Positions 28,370-37,176 of a stretch of 64,000 bases of DNA are shown piece after piece. The notes beneath the pieces are model-generated. The model searched no databases, was not told the origin of the DNA, and worked only from the letters and a program-made list of their open reading frames with translations. The stretch's first letter is position 1, and each line of letters starts with the position of its first letter. The DNA is from Alteromonas marina (GTDB lineage Bacteria > Pseudomonadota > Gammaproteobacteria > Enterobacterales > Alteromonadaceae): positions 310,001 through 374,000 of the forward strand of contig NZ_JWLW01000012.1 in the NCBI RefSeq assembly GCF_000808575.1, in the 5' to 3' direction. The translations under genes and the position numbers were made by a program.

Positions 28370-28687
28370 ATGTATAGAGGAAGCTGTCACTGCCAAGCCA
28401 TTCAATATGAAATTGAACATCTGGATGAATTAGAAGCCGACAATGAAACTCTGACTCAAACAGATACCAGTCAACTGAGTATGACAGTTGAAAAAGAAAG
28501 GCTTGTTATCGACTGTGCTCCTTTCTCGTTAGCCAAATTGCATGAGGCTAACGGTGAAACGCATCACGTATGTAATGTGTGTGCAAGCGTCATTTTTGTA
28601 GAACTTAATCCAAATAAAGTACGACTTGAAGTGACATTTACGGGTCACGACGCACTAGCGGAACCACATCGCCAGTTTATGCTTTAA
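28370..28687 (+). CDS. GFA-like (Mss4-fold) zinc-binding protein
   Basis: A 105-residue protein with the GFA family opening GSCHC (Cys6, Cys8), a further Cys49, and a second zinc pair CNVC (Cys68, Cys71). These are the positions expected for the structural and labile zinc sites of glutathione-dependent formaldehyde-activating-like proteins. It is shorter than typical members (about 120-150) and the middle is acidic and divergent, so catalytic activity is uncertain. A good AGAGGAAG ribosome-binding site precedes the ATG. It lies 18 bp after the diguanylate cyclase gene. No functional link between the two is known. Confidence 0.7.
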   Translation: MYRGSCHCQAIQYEIEHLDELEADNETLTQTDTSQLSMTVEKERLVIDCAPFSLAKLHEANGETHHVCNVCASVIFVELNPNKVRLEVTFTGHDALAEPHRQFML

Positions 28688-28808
28688 AAACTTTTGCATA
28701 TGATGTTTAGCCTGCATAATGCGTGTTTTTAACGGCTTAATAAGTGGGGTGAAAAGTCATTCGTCCCAGTTATTAAGCACTCGCAGTGGCTGGTGCCATG
28801 CTCTGCCT

Positions 28809-30170
28809 TTAATCGCTACTTTTAATATCTTCCATGTGATATTTATCAATAAGCGAATATAATGTTGGTCGCGTAACGCCAAGCAGTTCTGCCGTTTTAG
28901 ACATGTTTTTATCTGCTTTTTGGTAAGCCCTACGTATGGCGCGGCTTTCAGCTATTTCTCTCACTTCACGTAAGTTTAATGTTTCAGGCTCATCATGGGC
29001 ATCTACTGGCATTAATCCTAGGTCATCCGGCTGTATCACGCTCCCCTCCGCCATAATCACCGCTGACTTGAGTTTGTTTTGCATTTCACGAATGTTACCC
29101 GGCCATTTGTGAGCTAACATGGCATTAACAGCGGTTTCAGAGAAGCTTTTAGCCTTAGCTTTAAACTCTTCGCGGTAAATGTTCAAGAAGGTACGGGCCA
29201 GCAGAATGATATCTTGATCTCGTTCACGCAACGGCGGGATTACAATGGGCATTTCACCTACTCGGTAATACAAATCTTCCCTAAAAGTTTCCTGCGCTAC
29301 CATGGCCTGCAAATCTCTGTGAGTCGCACAGATAACCCTTATATCAACAGGAATTTCATTGCGCCCGCCCACGCGTTCTATCACTCGCTCCTGCAAGAAG
29401 CGGAGCATCTTAGCTTGTAAACCTATTGGCATGTCCCCTATTTCATCGAGAAACAAGGTACCGCCTTGCGCGGTTTCAATTTTACCTATGGTGGTTTTAT
29501 TCGCGCCAGTGAACGCCCCTTTCTCATAACCAAACAACTCACTTTCTAACAAGTTCTCGGGTATTGATGCACAGTTAATCGCCACAAATGGTTTATCTTT
29601 TCTTGGGCTGTGTTCATGAATACTGCGCGCAAATACTTCTTTACCAGTACCACTTTCACCAAGCAGTAAAGTGCTGATATCGGTATTAGCAATTTTCTCG
29701 GCTCGGCGCACTACTTTTTGAATAGCCTCGCTATTGCCGACGATCCTAGACATGCCTGAACGGGTGCGCGATAAAATGCTGTTCTCATGCTCCAGCTTCG
29801 ACAAATTTAAAGCACGATTGACCAACAGTTTAATGGTATCTGAATCGATAGGCTTTTGATAAAAATCATAGGCACCAAAATCAATGGCTTTAAGCGCATT
29901 TTGCTTATCACTGTTGCCAGTCACCACGATCACCTTAGTTCTCGGCGCTAGCGCAATGATGTCGTGAAGAATACGCAAACCTTCCGACGCATTCGCTGGA
30001 TCTGGCGGAAGCCCTAAATCTAGGGTAACAACCTTAGGTTCAAAACGACGGAGCTGGGCTATGGCAGATGTGTGATCGTCCGCAAAAACAACGTTGTAAT
30101 CGGTAAGACTCCATTTAAGTTGCTTTTGGATACCTAAATCATCATCTACTACCAAAATGGTATCGGTCAT
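28809..30170 (-). CDS. prsR: PEP-CTERM-type sigma-54-dependent response regulator PrsR
   Basis: A 453-residue NtrC-like response regulator. The receiver domain (1-120) has acidic pocket DD at 9-11 and phospho-acceptor Asp51 in VVTLDLGLPP. The AAA+ domain has Walker A GESGTGKE (171-178) and the sigma-54 contact loop GAFTGA (218-223). A Fis-type helix-turn-helix lies at the C-terminus (MSKTAELLGVTRPTLY near 430). It resembles PrsR, which with PrsK controls exopolysaccharide and exosortase/PEP-CTERM genes in many Gram-negative bacteria. The kinase gene is 75 bp upstream. No exosortase or PEP-CTERM substrate gene lies in the window. Confidence 0.88.
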   Translation of the reverse strand: MTDTILVVDDDLGIQKQLKWSLTDYNVVFADDHTSAIAQLRRFEPKVVTLDLGLPPDPANASEGLRILHDIIALAPRTKVIVVTGNSDKQNALKAIDFGAYDFYQKPIDSDTIKLLVNRALNLSKLEHENSILSRTRSGMSRIVGNSEAIQKVVRRAEKIANTDISTLLLGESGTGKEVFARSIHEHSPRKDKPFVAINCASIPENLLESELFGYEKGAFTGANKTTIGKIETAQGGTLFLDEIGDMPIGLQAKMLRFLQERVIERVGGRNEIPVDIRVICATHRDLQAMVAQETFREDLYYRVGEMPIVIPPLRERDQDIILLARTFLNIYREEFKAKAKSFSETAVNAMLAHKWPGNIREMQNKLKSAVIMAEGSVIQPDDLGLMPVDAHDEPETLNLREVREIAESRAIRRAYQKADKNMSKTAELLGVTRPTLYSLIDKYHMEDIKSSD

Positions 30171-30245
30171 TTCATCATCCTATTATTCTACTTCATCCAT
30201 CGAAAGGGAGTGGATTTGATAATATCCACTTTTTAGTTATACACC

Positions 30246-32318
30246 CTATCCTATCGGAAAATACAGCGTAAAACAGCTACCGCGTCCAGGTTCGCTTTGA
30301 ACAGTTAGTTTGCCACCGATAGACTCGATATATGTTTTTGCATCATATGCACCAATCCCCATACCAGCATTGCCTTTCGTGGTATCAAATGGCTTGAATA
30401 GTCGCTCTTCAATAAACGCTTTATCCATACCTGACCCTGTATCTTCTATCAAAACTAGCTGCGATTTGTTGTCAGAATTTCCAGTAATCACCACGTCGAC
30501 TTCTCCGTCATCTGCGGTTGCCTGCTGAGCGTTGCTGATTAGGTGATAAAGCACGTTTGCCACCTTATCCTTATCAACCGTCACGGCCGTTTCTTTTAGC
30601 ACATGAACTGTTGGTAGCGGACGTAAACCTGAACAGCGGTTGTTGACCACATCTTTGGCCAGCTCCGAAATCAAAAATTCTGAGTTTACACCTTCTTCAA
30701 CGGCCTTTTTATCAGTCAGCTGTTTGAGCATTTTTTCCATTCTTGCCTTAGTATGCTCCAAGGTTTCGAAGGTGTCTTCGATAAATTCAGGGTTGTGTTT
30801 ATGCTGTTGAGCATTGGCAAGAATAAGGTCGACTTGAGCAAGTACATTTTTTAAGTCATGTAAAACGAACGCAGACATTCGATTGAACGCCGCAAACTGG
30901 GCGTTTTCTGCTACCACTTGAGCCGCCTCGTGGTGCTGCATGTACGTGCCTACTTGCTCAGATACGGCGGTTAGATAGTCTTTCACTTCCCAATTTAAAC
31001 TGATTTTTTCATTGTCTCCTGACGCGAGAACAGCAAATCCCCACAGCTTCCCATCTTTTAAGAAAGGCACGAAGAGTTGGTAGCCCCATGCTTTTAGTGC
31101 ATCTCTATCTAGCTTTAACCCCTCGTAATCGAATGGTTTGACGAGGTAGGCATCAGTATCAATAATCCAGCCATTTTTGTCGCTATAACTTGCAAGCGTT
31201 TCTAACGTTGTACAGGTAGCGTTGTTTTCTTTCGAATCAGTTAACGATTCATTGTTATCTGTTGACGCAGTGTTTGTAATAGGTGATGCCTTAGCCACGC
31301 ATTCATAGCCATTCTGCGTTACTTTAAACAGCAGACCTGACTCATATTGAATGGCGTTAAGCATTCCTGTTAGGCCAGCGTAGTAAACATCTGATGAGGT
31401 ATCCCCTGCACGTGTTAACCACTGCGTTAATTTCACCCATTCAACGCGGTAGTCGAACTGATTCGCAAAGAAATGTTTAGTGATAAATACTTTTATCTTA
31501 GTGCGAAAGCCGTTGGACAAGAATACAGTGGCGAGCAATGCGAATGACATCACAACCAATATGATTTGAACCGTCGCTCCCCAGTTGCCTCCCATATAAT
31601 TTATGGCGTAGCCGACAACAGCCATCACAAAAAGATAACCGCCCGCCACTAAGAGTAGAGAGCTGTGCAATACCACGTCCCGCGAGATAAAGATATCAAT
31701 GCCCCAGTGATGAATTCGTCGAATCGATATGACGAGTAAGGGCATTAACAAGAAGTAAATATAGCCTCGTGCCGCTATGTAGCCAATTTCAACCTGGTTT
31801 ACCATGGTAGCGTTTGCATAGGTAACGAACTCAAACAGGTTGGTTGCTCCCAGATAAATAATGATGGGCTTAAACGCCCACTGCTCACGCCCAGCCTGTC
31901 GATACACAACTTCCAGAAGTACAAGCACTTCTAATGACAGCACAATCAGTACAAGAAAGCTCCACGCGGGATTTACTACCAATAGATAAGGGGTTAGCAA
32001 TGCTGCTAGTGCGGGGGCAATAATAATTAACGTTACAGGGCGTTTCAGAACGTCGGAGATATTGCTAAAACTGGTCTGTATACAGCCAGCCAAAAAGAGT
32101 AGCCATGCGAGCTGCTTAAGCACGTCAGCGCTGAGTAACCAGCTTAGTGAGATAGGCCCAAATAGCGAAGTGATTAAGGTTGTGGACCATAAAAAGGTGG
32201 CTGTGGTTGCCAATACCAATAAATGCTTGGCAGCGCCGGGTTTGCGTACCGTTAACAACAGCAATAAAAGGGCTAAGTGCGCCAGACTATTTAACCCATA
32301 GCCTACATCTGAAATCAT
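30246..32318 (-). CDS. prsK: PEP-CTERM-type sensor histidine kinase PrsK
   Basis: A 690-residue membrane histidine kinase. Residues 1-285 hold about eight hydrophobic segments, an integral membrane sensor. A GAF-like region follows (about 310-460), then the dimerisation helix with phospho-acceptor His487 in FVLHDLKN, and an ATPase domain with N-box HLISNAQQAT, G1 DTGSGMD and G2 GMGIG. The overall plan and the HDLKN box match PrsK of the PEP-CTERM/exosortase regulon (family knowledge). It is upstream of and co-directional with the PrsR gene, so the two likely form one transcription unit. Confidence 0.88.
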   Translation of the reverse strand: MISDVGYGLNSLAHLALLLLLLTVRKPGAAKHLLVLATTATFLWSTTLITSLFGPISLSWLLSADVLKQLAWLLFLAGCIQTSFSNISDVLKRPVTLIIIAPALAALLTPYLLVVNPAWSFLVLIVLSLEVLVLLEVVYRQAGREQWAFKPIIIYLGATNLFEFVTYANATMVNQVEIGYIAARGYIYFLLMPLLVISIRRIHHWGIDIFISRDVVLHSSLLLVAGGYLFVMAVVGYAINYMGGNWGATVQIILVVMSFALLATVFLSNGFRTKIKVFITKHFFANQFDYRVEWVKLTQWLTRAGDTSSDVYYAGLTGMLNAIQYESGLLFKVTQNGYECVAKASPITNTASTDNNESLTDSKENNATCTTLETLASYSDKNGWIIDTDAYLVKPFDYEGLKLDRDALKAWGYQLFVPFLKDGKLWGFAVLASGDNEKISLNWEVKDYLTAVSEQVGTYMQHHEAAQVVAENAQFAAFNRMSAFVLHDLKNVLAQVDLILANAQQHKHNPEFIEDTFETLEHTKARMEKMLKQLTDKKAVEEGVNSEFLISELAKDVVNNRCSGLRPLPTVHVLKETAVTVDKDKVANVLYHLISNAQQATADDGEVDVVITGNSDNKSQLVLIEDTGSGMDKAFIEERLFKPFDTTKGNAGMGIGAYDAKTYIESIGGKLTVQSEPGRGSCFTLYFPIG

Positions 32319-32532
32319 CCTTTTATCTCACCCTTATTATCATTATTTAGGAGATGAAATACAGGGGTGCGCATTGATGCAACGTCCCTGCTTTAGCGAG
32401 ACAGTGTCAAAACAGGCCACTTGATCGGCCGCGCTGGCACTGGCGACAATGTTAACTATATCTTACCTTCAACAGCACTTAGCATTTTCAGCTAGGTACG
32501 GTGCGCAGGCATCGCCCGCGCTATGAGAAAAA

Positions 32533-33663
32533 CTACCGTTTACGGATCACTAATGAGCCAATTGAATACCCTGCACCAAAAGAGCAAAGTACTCCCACGT
32601 CACCAGCTACCAGGTCTTCATGGTTTAAACCAAACGCAATCACAGAACCCGCAGAAGCAGTGTTGGCAAACTCGTCTAGCACAATTGGCGCTTCGGTACG
32701 GTCGGCATCGCGACCTAACAGACGTTTACAAATCAAAGTGTTCATATTGATATTAGCTTGGTGAAGCCACCAACGCTTGACACCCTCTGGCGTAATGTCG
32801 TGACTCGCTAAATGCGCTTCAATATGCGCGGCTGCCAACGGGCACACTTCCTTGAAAACTTTGCGCCCTGCTTGATGGAATAGTTTATCAGGTCCATACG
32901 GATCAACGTCTTCGGCACGTGTCATATAGCCAAAATTAGACCGAATATTGTTTGAGAATTTCGTCAATGCCTTGGTGCTTAGCACGTCGTACACGTGCTC
33001 ACTTTTGGCGGTTTCAGCAAGCTCAAGCACAGTCGCCGTAGCCACATCGCCAAAAATAAAGTGACTGTCGCGATCAGCGTAGTTAATTTGCGGTGAGACC
33101 AACTCAGGGTTAATAACCAACACGCGAGTCGCATTTTTCGCGCTCAGTATTTCATAGGCGCGATGCATGCCGAACGTTGCTGCAGAACAAGCAACTAGCA
33201 TATCGAAACCAAACCCTTCAATGTTAAGCGCTTCTTGTACTTCAATTGCAATCGCAGGATAAGCACGCTGGGTGTAAGCACACGACACAATCACAGCATC
33301 AATCTCATTGGCAGAAACATTGGCGGATGCCAGAGCTAACTTGGCTGCTTCGACGGCAATTTCGGCTTGGTGAGAAAGTTCGTCATCTGATCGAGGGGCA
33401 ATCTTAGGCTTCATTCGAGTGATGTCTAGCGCACCCTCTTTTTGATAGATGTAGCGACTTTTAATTCCTGATGCTTTTTCGATGAACTCTGCACTTGAAT
33501 AAGGCTTTGCTGCTACATCACCTGATTCGATTTGCGCTTTATTTTCTTCGTTAAACGCATCTACGTAAGCATTGTAGCTATCTACGAGCTCTTCGTTAGT
33601 TATACTGTCTTTAGGGTGCCATACACCCACACCACTAATCACAACTTGCTGAGACATAGGCAT
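32533..33663 (-). CDS. beta-ketoacyl-ACP synthase III-like (FabH-related thiolase-fold) enzyme
   Basis: A 376-residue thiolase-fold condensing enzyme. The catalytic triad is intact: Cys159 in LVACSAATFG, His301 in WWLHQANINMN and Asn334 in EFANTASAGS. It is longer than primer-type FabH (about 317) because of an N-terminal insert at about residues 32-95. Length and insert resemble the Pseudomonas PA3286-type synthase, which feeds octanoyl-CoA from beta-oxidation into fatty-acid synthesis. That specific role is inference. Adjacent genes (prsK and a lipoprotein) are not lipid genes. A terminator for it is not evident in the 214 bp before prsK. Confidence 0.85.
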   Translation of the reverse strand: MPMSQQVVISGVGVWHPKDSITNEELVDSYNAYVDAFNEENKAQIESGDVAAKPYSSAEFIEKASGIKSRYIYQKEGALDITRMKPKIAPRSDDELSHQAEIAVEAAKLALASANVSANEIDAVIVSCAYTQRAYPAIAIEVQEALNIEGFGFDMLVACSAATFGMHRAYEILSAKNATRVLVINPELVSPQINYADRDSHFIFGDVATATVLELAETAKSEHVYDVLSTKALTKFSNNIRSNFGYMTRAEDVDPYGPDKLFHQAGRKVFKEVCPLAAAHIEAHLASHDITPEGVKRWWLHQANINMNTLICKRLLGRDADRTEAPIVLDEFANTASAGSVIAFGLNHEDLVAGDVGVLCSFGAGYSIGSLVIRKR

Positions 33664-34064
33664 TCTCTATTATTTGATAGCACTACGGTAGTATTGAGCA
33701 TTGCGTTACTCTGTGTCCTAAACGCATCTATACCAGTGCAATTGAGCCTTATCGTATTTGCCTTTAAAAATACGACTGTGTTTTATGGGGTATAGCTTAC
33801 CTTAATCCTTAATCGGTGTAACCATAGTGAACACAAGGAAAGCTCATTTCCTCTGTTTAATACCAGTCCGCATAGATAATTACCTAATCAGCGAGACTTA
33901 CAATGTTAGTAATCGCGGCGTATTACCGCAGGTATAATGTTTTTTCATCAAGGTGACTCAACAAAGATGACGGCCACCTTAAATTCGTCCTTCGGGAAAA
34001 CTTGGCAAGCTACCAATAAAAAACCCCGCTTCAAAGCGGGGTTTCGTGTAATCAAAGCGGAAGC
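33664..34064. other. intergenic region between the lipoprotein and FabH-like genes
   Basis: It contains the terminator of the lipoprotein gene at 34017-34046 and, at about 33863-33898, a sequence starting TACCAGTCCGCATAGATAAT that may belong to a dispersed Alteromonadales repeat. No gene is seen. The promoter of the FabH-like gene must lie in its left part. Confidence 0.45.
34017..34046 (-). terminator. intrinsic terminator of the collagen-like lipoprotein gene
   Basis: AAACCCCGCTT and AAGCGGGGTTT arms with a short loop are followed on the minus strand by TTTTTTATT. It lies about 20 bp after the stop at 34065. Confidence 0.9.
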
Positions 34065-35867
34065 TTACAGCTGGTTGATTTGCCACACCGTTACTGTGCC
34101 GCTCACTTCGTTGCCTACAACAAGAAGAGGGACGCCACTAGGGCTGTCTTCAGCGCTAACAAAAACCAGACTTTCAGGCGCAAGGTCACCAATGACATCA
34201 TCGCTTGTCAAACCTTCGGTTAAGTCACGGTTAATTACATATTCTGCGAATTGAACGTCATAAGGGTTAGTAACGTCGTATACGAAAATACCGCCCATAC
34301 GCTCTGTGCCGATAAACGCGTAAGTGCGATCGCCAACTTGACCCACGGTTAACGCTTCTGGCTCAGGACCTTTATTTTCAGAGCGCGAGTCGCCTGCGTT
34401 TTCATCGTCACCGTTGTTGAACTGTGCGCCATGAACTGAAGCAGTAATGCGTTCAAAATCATCACCTGAGTCATAGACCACTAAACCATTTTGATCCCAG
34501 ATGGTGAATGAACGTGCACCGTAAGCGTACGCTGCATCGTACTCTCCGTTTCCATCAGCATCACCCATAGCTGAAGTTACACGTAAGTCGTCCGCTTCAC
34601 CTGTCGCCTGTAACATAGCTAATTCAGAGTTGGCAGCAGCGGTAAGGTCTTCTACTTTCACTTCATCGGTATAAGCAAGGCAACCATCGTCTTCGTCAAA
34701 GTCTACACCACCTGCAGCAGTACATGCCGCTGCATCGGCAGCTTCAAAGAAATACTCTCGGGCATCACCTTCGTTCGCGGTTACGATAAATATTGCATCT
34801 TTCCACGTAAAGTTAGCAATAGTGTCAGGCTGATATACCCCGTAAAGGCCGGTATATTGTCCAAAACTAACCGCATCGTTCTCTTGAATATCAATGTTAA
34901 GCCCAGCCCAAGATTTCGTGCCTAGACCAACAACATCAACGGTTAATTCTTCTAAATCTAAGATTGCTAGGCCATTGTTTTCCTGAAGGCTCACATAAGC
35001 AACGTCGTTGGTAGCCGTTATATATTCAGGTTCAAGATCTTTCGCAACCGTAGAGGTAATTACAGTGCCGTTAATAGTCTGGCCCGCCGGATTTGGGAAC
35101 ATCATCCCCTGTGCCATCAAATCGGCTTCAGTACCATTGAACGCTGTGAAGCCTATCGTAGTACCAGTTTCTTCAGGCTCTCCGCTGGCTAGAATATTAA
35201 TAACAGTAATTGAGCCCTCTGGATCGATAGTGTAGTCATCCGAAGGCTCACCTTCATTCGCCACTAACACCTTACCACCGTCGGGGGTAAAAGTGACCAT
35301 ATCAGGTAGTGCGCCGACCTCGACAGAATCCAAAAACGCAGGAGCAGAACTGTCTAGCCCATTATAGAACAACACATAACCGTTATCAGTTTTAACGTCT
35401 GCAGGTACGGAAACAGCCATGAGATCGCCGCTTATTGCAATACTTGTTAGGCTACCTAGCGTTACACCGTTAATATCGGCAGGCAATGCGATAGTGGTTG
35501 GCGTAAGTGTGGTTGTATTGATTGGATCTGACATTGTTGCAGTATTGACGCTAGAAGCATCAATAACCGCAATTGTGTTAGTTTCACCGTTTGTAGCATA
35601 AATGGTACTGGTACCAGCATGGTACTGAACAATTTCAGCCGCTGTTTGATTGCCTAAAAAGGCGCGCCCAACGATATCCATCGCAATACCAATGGAAGCA
35701 TCGGTGCCATCGCTGCCATCAGTACCTGGTTCACCTTGTTCGCCCTGCGGCCCCTGTGCCCCAGTCTCGCCCTGAGCACCATCGTCACCATCAAGGCCGC
35801 ATCCTGTAAGCGCAGCTGAAACTAAAAATGCGAGTAATCCATATTTAAACTTATTACGCACTGCCAT
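34065..35867 (-). CDS. lipoprotein with collagen-like segment and choice-of-anchor-I-type beta-propeller
   Basis: A 600-residue surface or periplasmic lipoprotein. The lipobox LTGC gives lipidated Cys23. Residues 28-52 are a collagen-like Gly-X-X run (GAQGETGAQGPQGEQGEPG). The remainder resembles the repeated-blade region called choice-of-anchor I, with segments such as LPDMVTFTPDGGKVLVANEGEPSD, IVTANEGDAREYF and KGPEPEALTVG. Related domains occur in large extracellular phosphatase- or nuclease-associated proteins. DADGNGEYD and similar Asp-rich turns suggest calcium binding. No enzymatic residues can be assigned. It is monocistronic, with its own terminator. Confidence 0.8.
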   Translation of the reverse strand: MAVRNKFKYGLLAFLVSAALTGCGLDGDDGAQGETGAQGPQGEQGEPGTDGSDGTDASIGIAMDIVGRAFLGNQTAAEIVQYHAGTSTIYATNGETNTIAVIDASSVNTATMSDPINTTTLTPTTIALPADINGVTLGSLTSIAISGDLMAVSVPADVKTDNGYVLFYNGLDSSAPAFLDSVEVGALPDMVTFTPDGGKVLVANEGEPSDDYTIDPEGSITVINILASGEPEETGTTIGFTAFNGTEADLMAQGMMFPNPAGQTINGTVITSTVAKDLEPEYITATNDVAYVSLQENNGLAILDLEELTVDVVGLGTKSWAGLNIDIQENDAVSFGQYTGLYGVYQPDTIANFTWKDAIFIVTANEGDAREYFFEAADAAACTAAGGVDFDEDDGCLAYTDEVKVEDLTAAANSELAMLQATGEADDLRVTSAMGDADGNGEYDAAYAYGARSFTIWDQNGLVVYDSGDDFERITASVHGAQFNNGDDENAGDSRSENKGPEPEALTVGQVGDRTYAFIGTERMGGIFVYDVTNPYDVQFAEYVINRDLTEGLTSDDVIGDLAPESLVFVSAEDSPSGVPLLVVGNEVSGTVTVWQINQL

Positions 35868-36268
35868 TTGCTTTCCTTTTTATTTGTTTTTGTTGTACGT
35901 CGGAGATCCGATAAATCTGAAGTTCCTAAGCCTAGTACACCAGAAAATTTATGTAACTTCTATGTATAAATTAGAATCAGTTTATGACACAAATATTAAG
36001 AAGGCAAAAGCGTGTAACTTTTCTATAAAAAAGCAACTATTTACGTATTTAAATGCCAATTGTAAGGAGATATTTCAACCTACTTTGTAGTCAAATTGAT
36101 TCGATAGGTCTGCTCGAAAGCGGCACATAGGCGCTTTAGCGCGAACGTCTAGTTTTCTTTATTAGTAGTATCTGATACCAATACTGCTAAATAGACGTAC
36201 AAGCTGACTGGCATTTTTTAGTAACTGATATACAAAAATGGTGTTTTCAGTAAACAAAAGGATTAACC
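35868..36268. other. intergenic region between divergent lipoprotein and M48 protease genes
   Basis: An A/T-rich 401-bp spacer. A GCGCTTTAGCGC palindrome lies near 36131-36142. A 68-codon ORF on the plus strand (35884-36090) has no recognisable features and was not accepted. The promoters of both flanking genes must lie here. Confidence 0.45.
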
Positions 36269-37066
36269 ATGAAATTGAAATTCACTGCATCAGCGGTCAT
36301 TGCTGCTGCACTTACACTAACCGCCTGTGCGACCTCACCTACAGGCAGAAACCAAGTACTGCTGTACTCGGAAACTCAATTAGCGCAGATGGGCGACCAA
36401 GCTTTTTCGGGCATGAAAGAAGAACTTAAAATTTCTAACAAAGCAGTACAGAACTCCTATGTGGAATGTGTTGCAAACGCCATTACTGCCCAAGTGCCCG
36501 AAAGTGTTTTTGGCGGTCAGTGGGAAGTGGTAGTGTTTGACGATGAACAGGTTAATGCATTTGCGCTACCTGGTGGAAAAATTGGAGTTTATACAGGCTT
36601 GCTCAATGTTGCTGAAAATCAGCATCAACTTGCAGCTGTTATTGGCCATGAAGTAGGTCATGTCATTGCAGAGCACGGTAACGAGCGTATGTCTCAATCA
36701 ACACTGATTAATGTAGGTAGTCAAGCGGTAGGTCAAATACTGGCTGCGAACGAAGTCCCTCAATCAGGTCCTATAATGGCTGCAATTGGTTTAGGCGTTC
36801 AAGTAGGTGTTCAGCTTCCGTTTAGCAGAACGCACGAGTCAGAAGCTGACGTCATCGGTCTTCAACTTATGGCAAAGTCTGGGTTTGATCCAAGGCAATC
36901 TGTGAACTTATGGCAAAACATGGATGCTGCAAGTGGAGGTAACCGCCCGATGGAGCTTCTGTCTACTCACCCTGCCCCTCAGACAAGAATTGATAACTTA
37001 CAAGCAAATATGCCTGCAGCCTATGCGGACTATCAGGCCACCGCTTATAGACCTAATTGTAAATAA
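36269..37066 (+). CDS. LoiP-like M48 zinc metalloprotease lipoprotein
   Basis: A 265-residue periplasmic lipoprotein protease, with lipobox LTAC (Cys20). The zinc site HEVGH lies at His127-Glu128-His131, and the third ligand is the Glu of SEAD (Glu192). It resembles E. coli LoiP (YggG) and other outer-membrane M48 proteases that degrade misfolded envelope proteins. The single M48 domain lacks the TPR part found in BepA. AAAGGA precedes the ATG. It converges on mscS across a shared terminator. Confidence 0.9.
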   Translation: MKLKFTASAVIAAALTLTACATSPTGRNQVLLYSETQLAQMGDQAFSGMKEELKISNKAVQNSYVECVANAITAQVPESVFGGQWEVVVFDDEQVNAFALPGGKIGVYTGLLNVAENQHQLAAVIGHEVGHVIAEHGNERMSQSTLINVGSQAVGQILAANEVPQSGPIMAAIGLGVQVGVQLPFSRTHESEADVIGLQLMAKSGFDPRQSVNLWQNMDAASGGNRPMELLSTHPAPQTRIDNLQANMPAAYADYQATAYRPNCK

Positions 37067-37128
37067 AGGTACAACCTTATAGGAGTATACATTTTTTAGC
37101 GTCTAAATAGCTGACTCGTTATTGAGGC

Positions 37129-37161
37129 AAAAAAAACGCTGCATATAGCAGCGTTTTTTCG
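37129..37161. terminator. bidirectional terminator between the M48 protease gene and mscS
   Basis: AACGCTGC and GCAGCGTT arms around ATATA are flanked by A and T runs on both sides, between two convergent genes. Confidence 0.9.
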
Positions 37162-37176
37162 TTTTTAAGATAGCGA

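Noticed and set aside
32328..32350. Fur-box-like AATAATGATAAT upstream of prsK
   Set aside because: Only two of three hexamers match and it overlaps the ribosome-binding region; A/T-rich chance similarity is likely.
35884..36090. 68-codon plus-strand ORF in the lipoprotein/M48 intergenic region
   Set aside because: No ribosome-binding site, signal, helix pattern or family; A/T-rich spacer.
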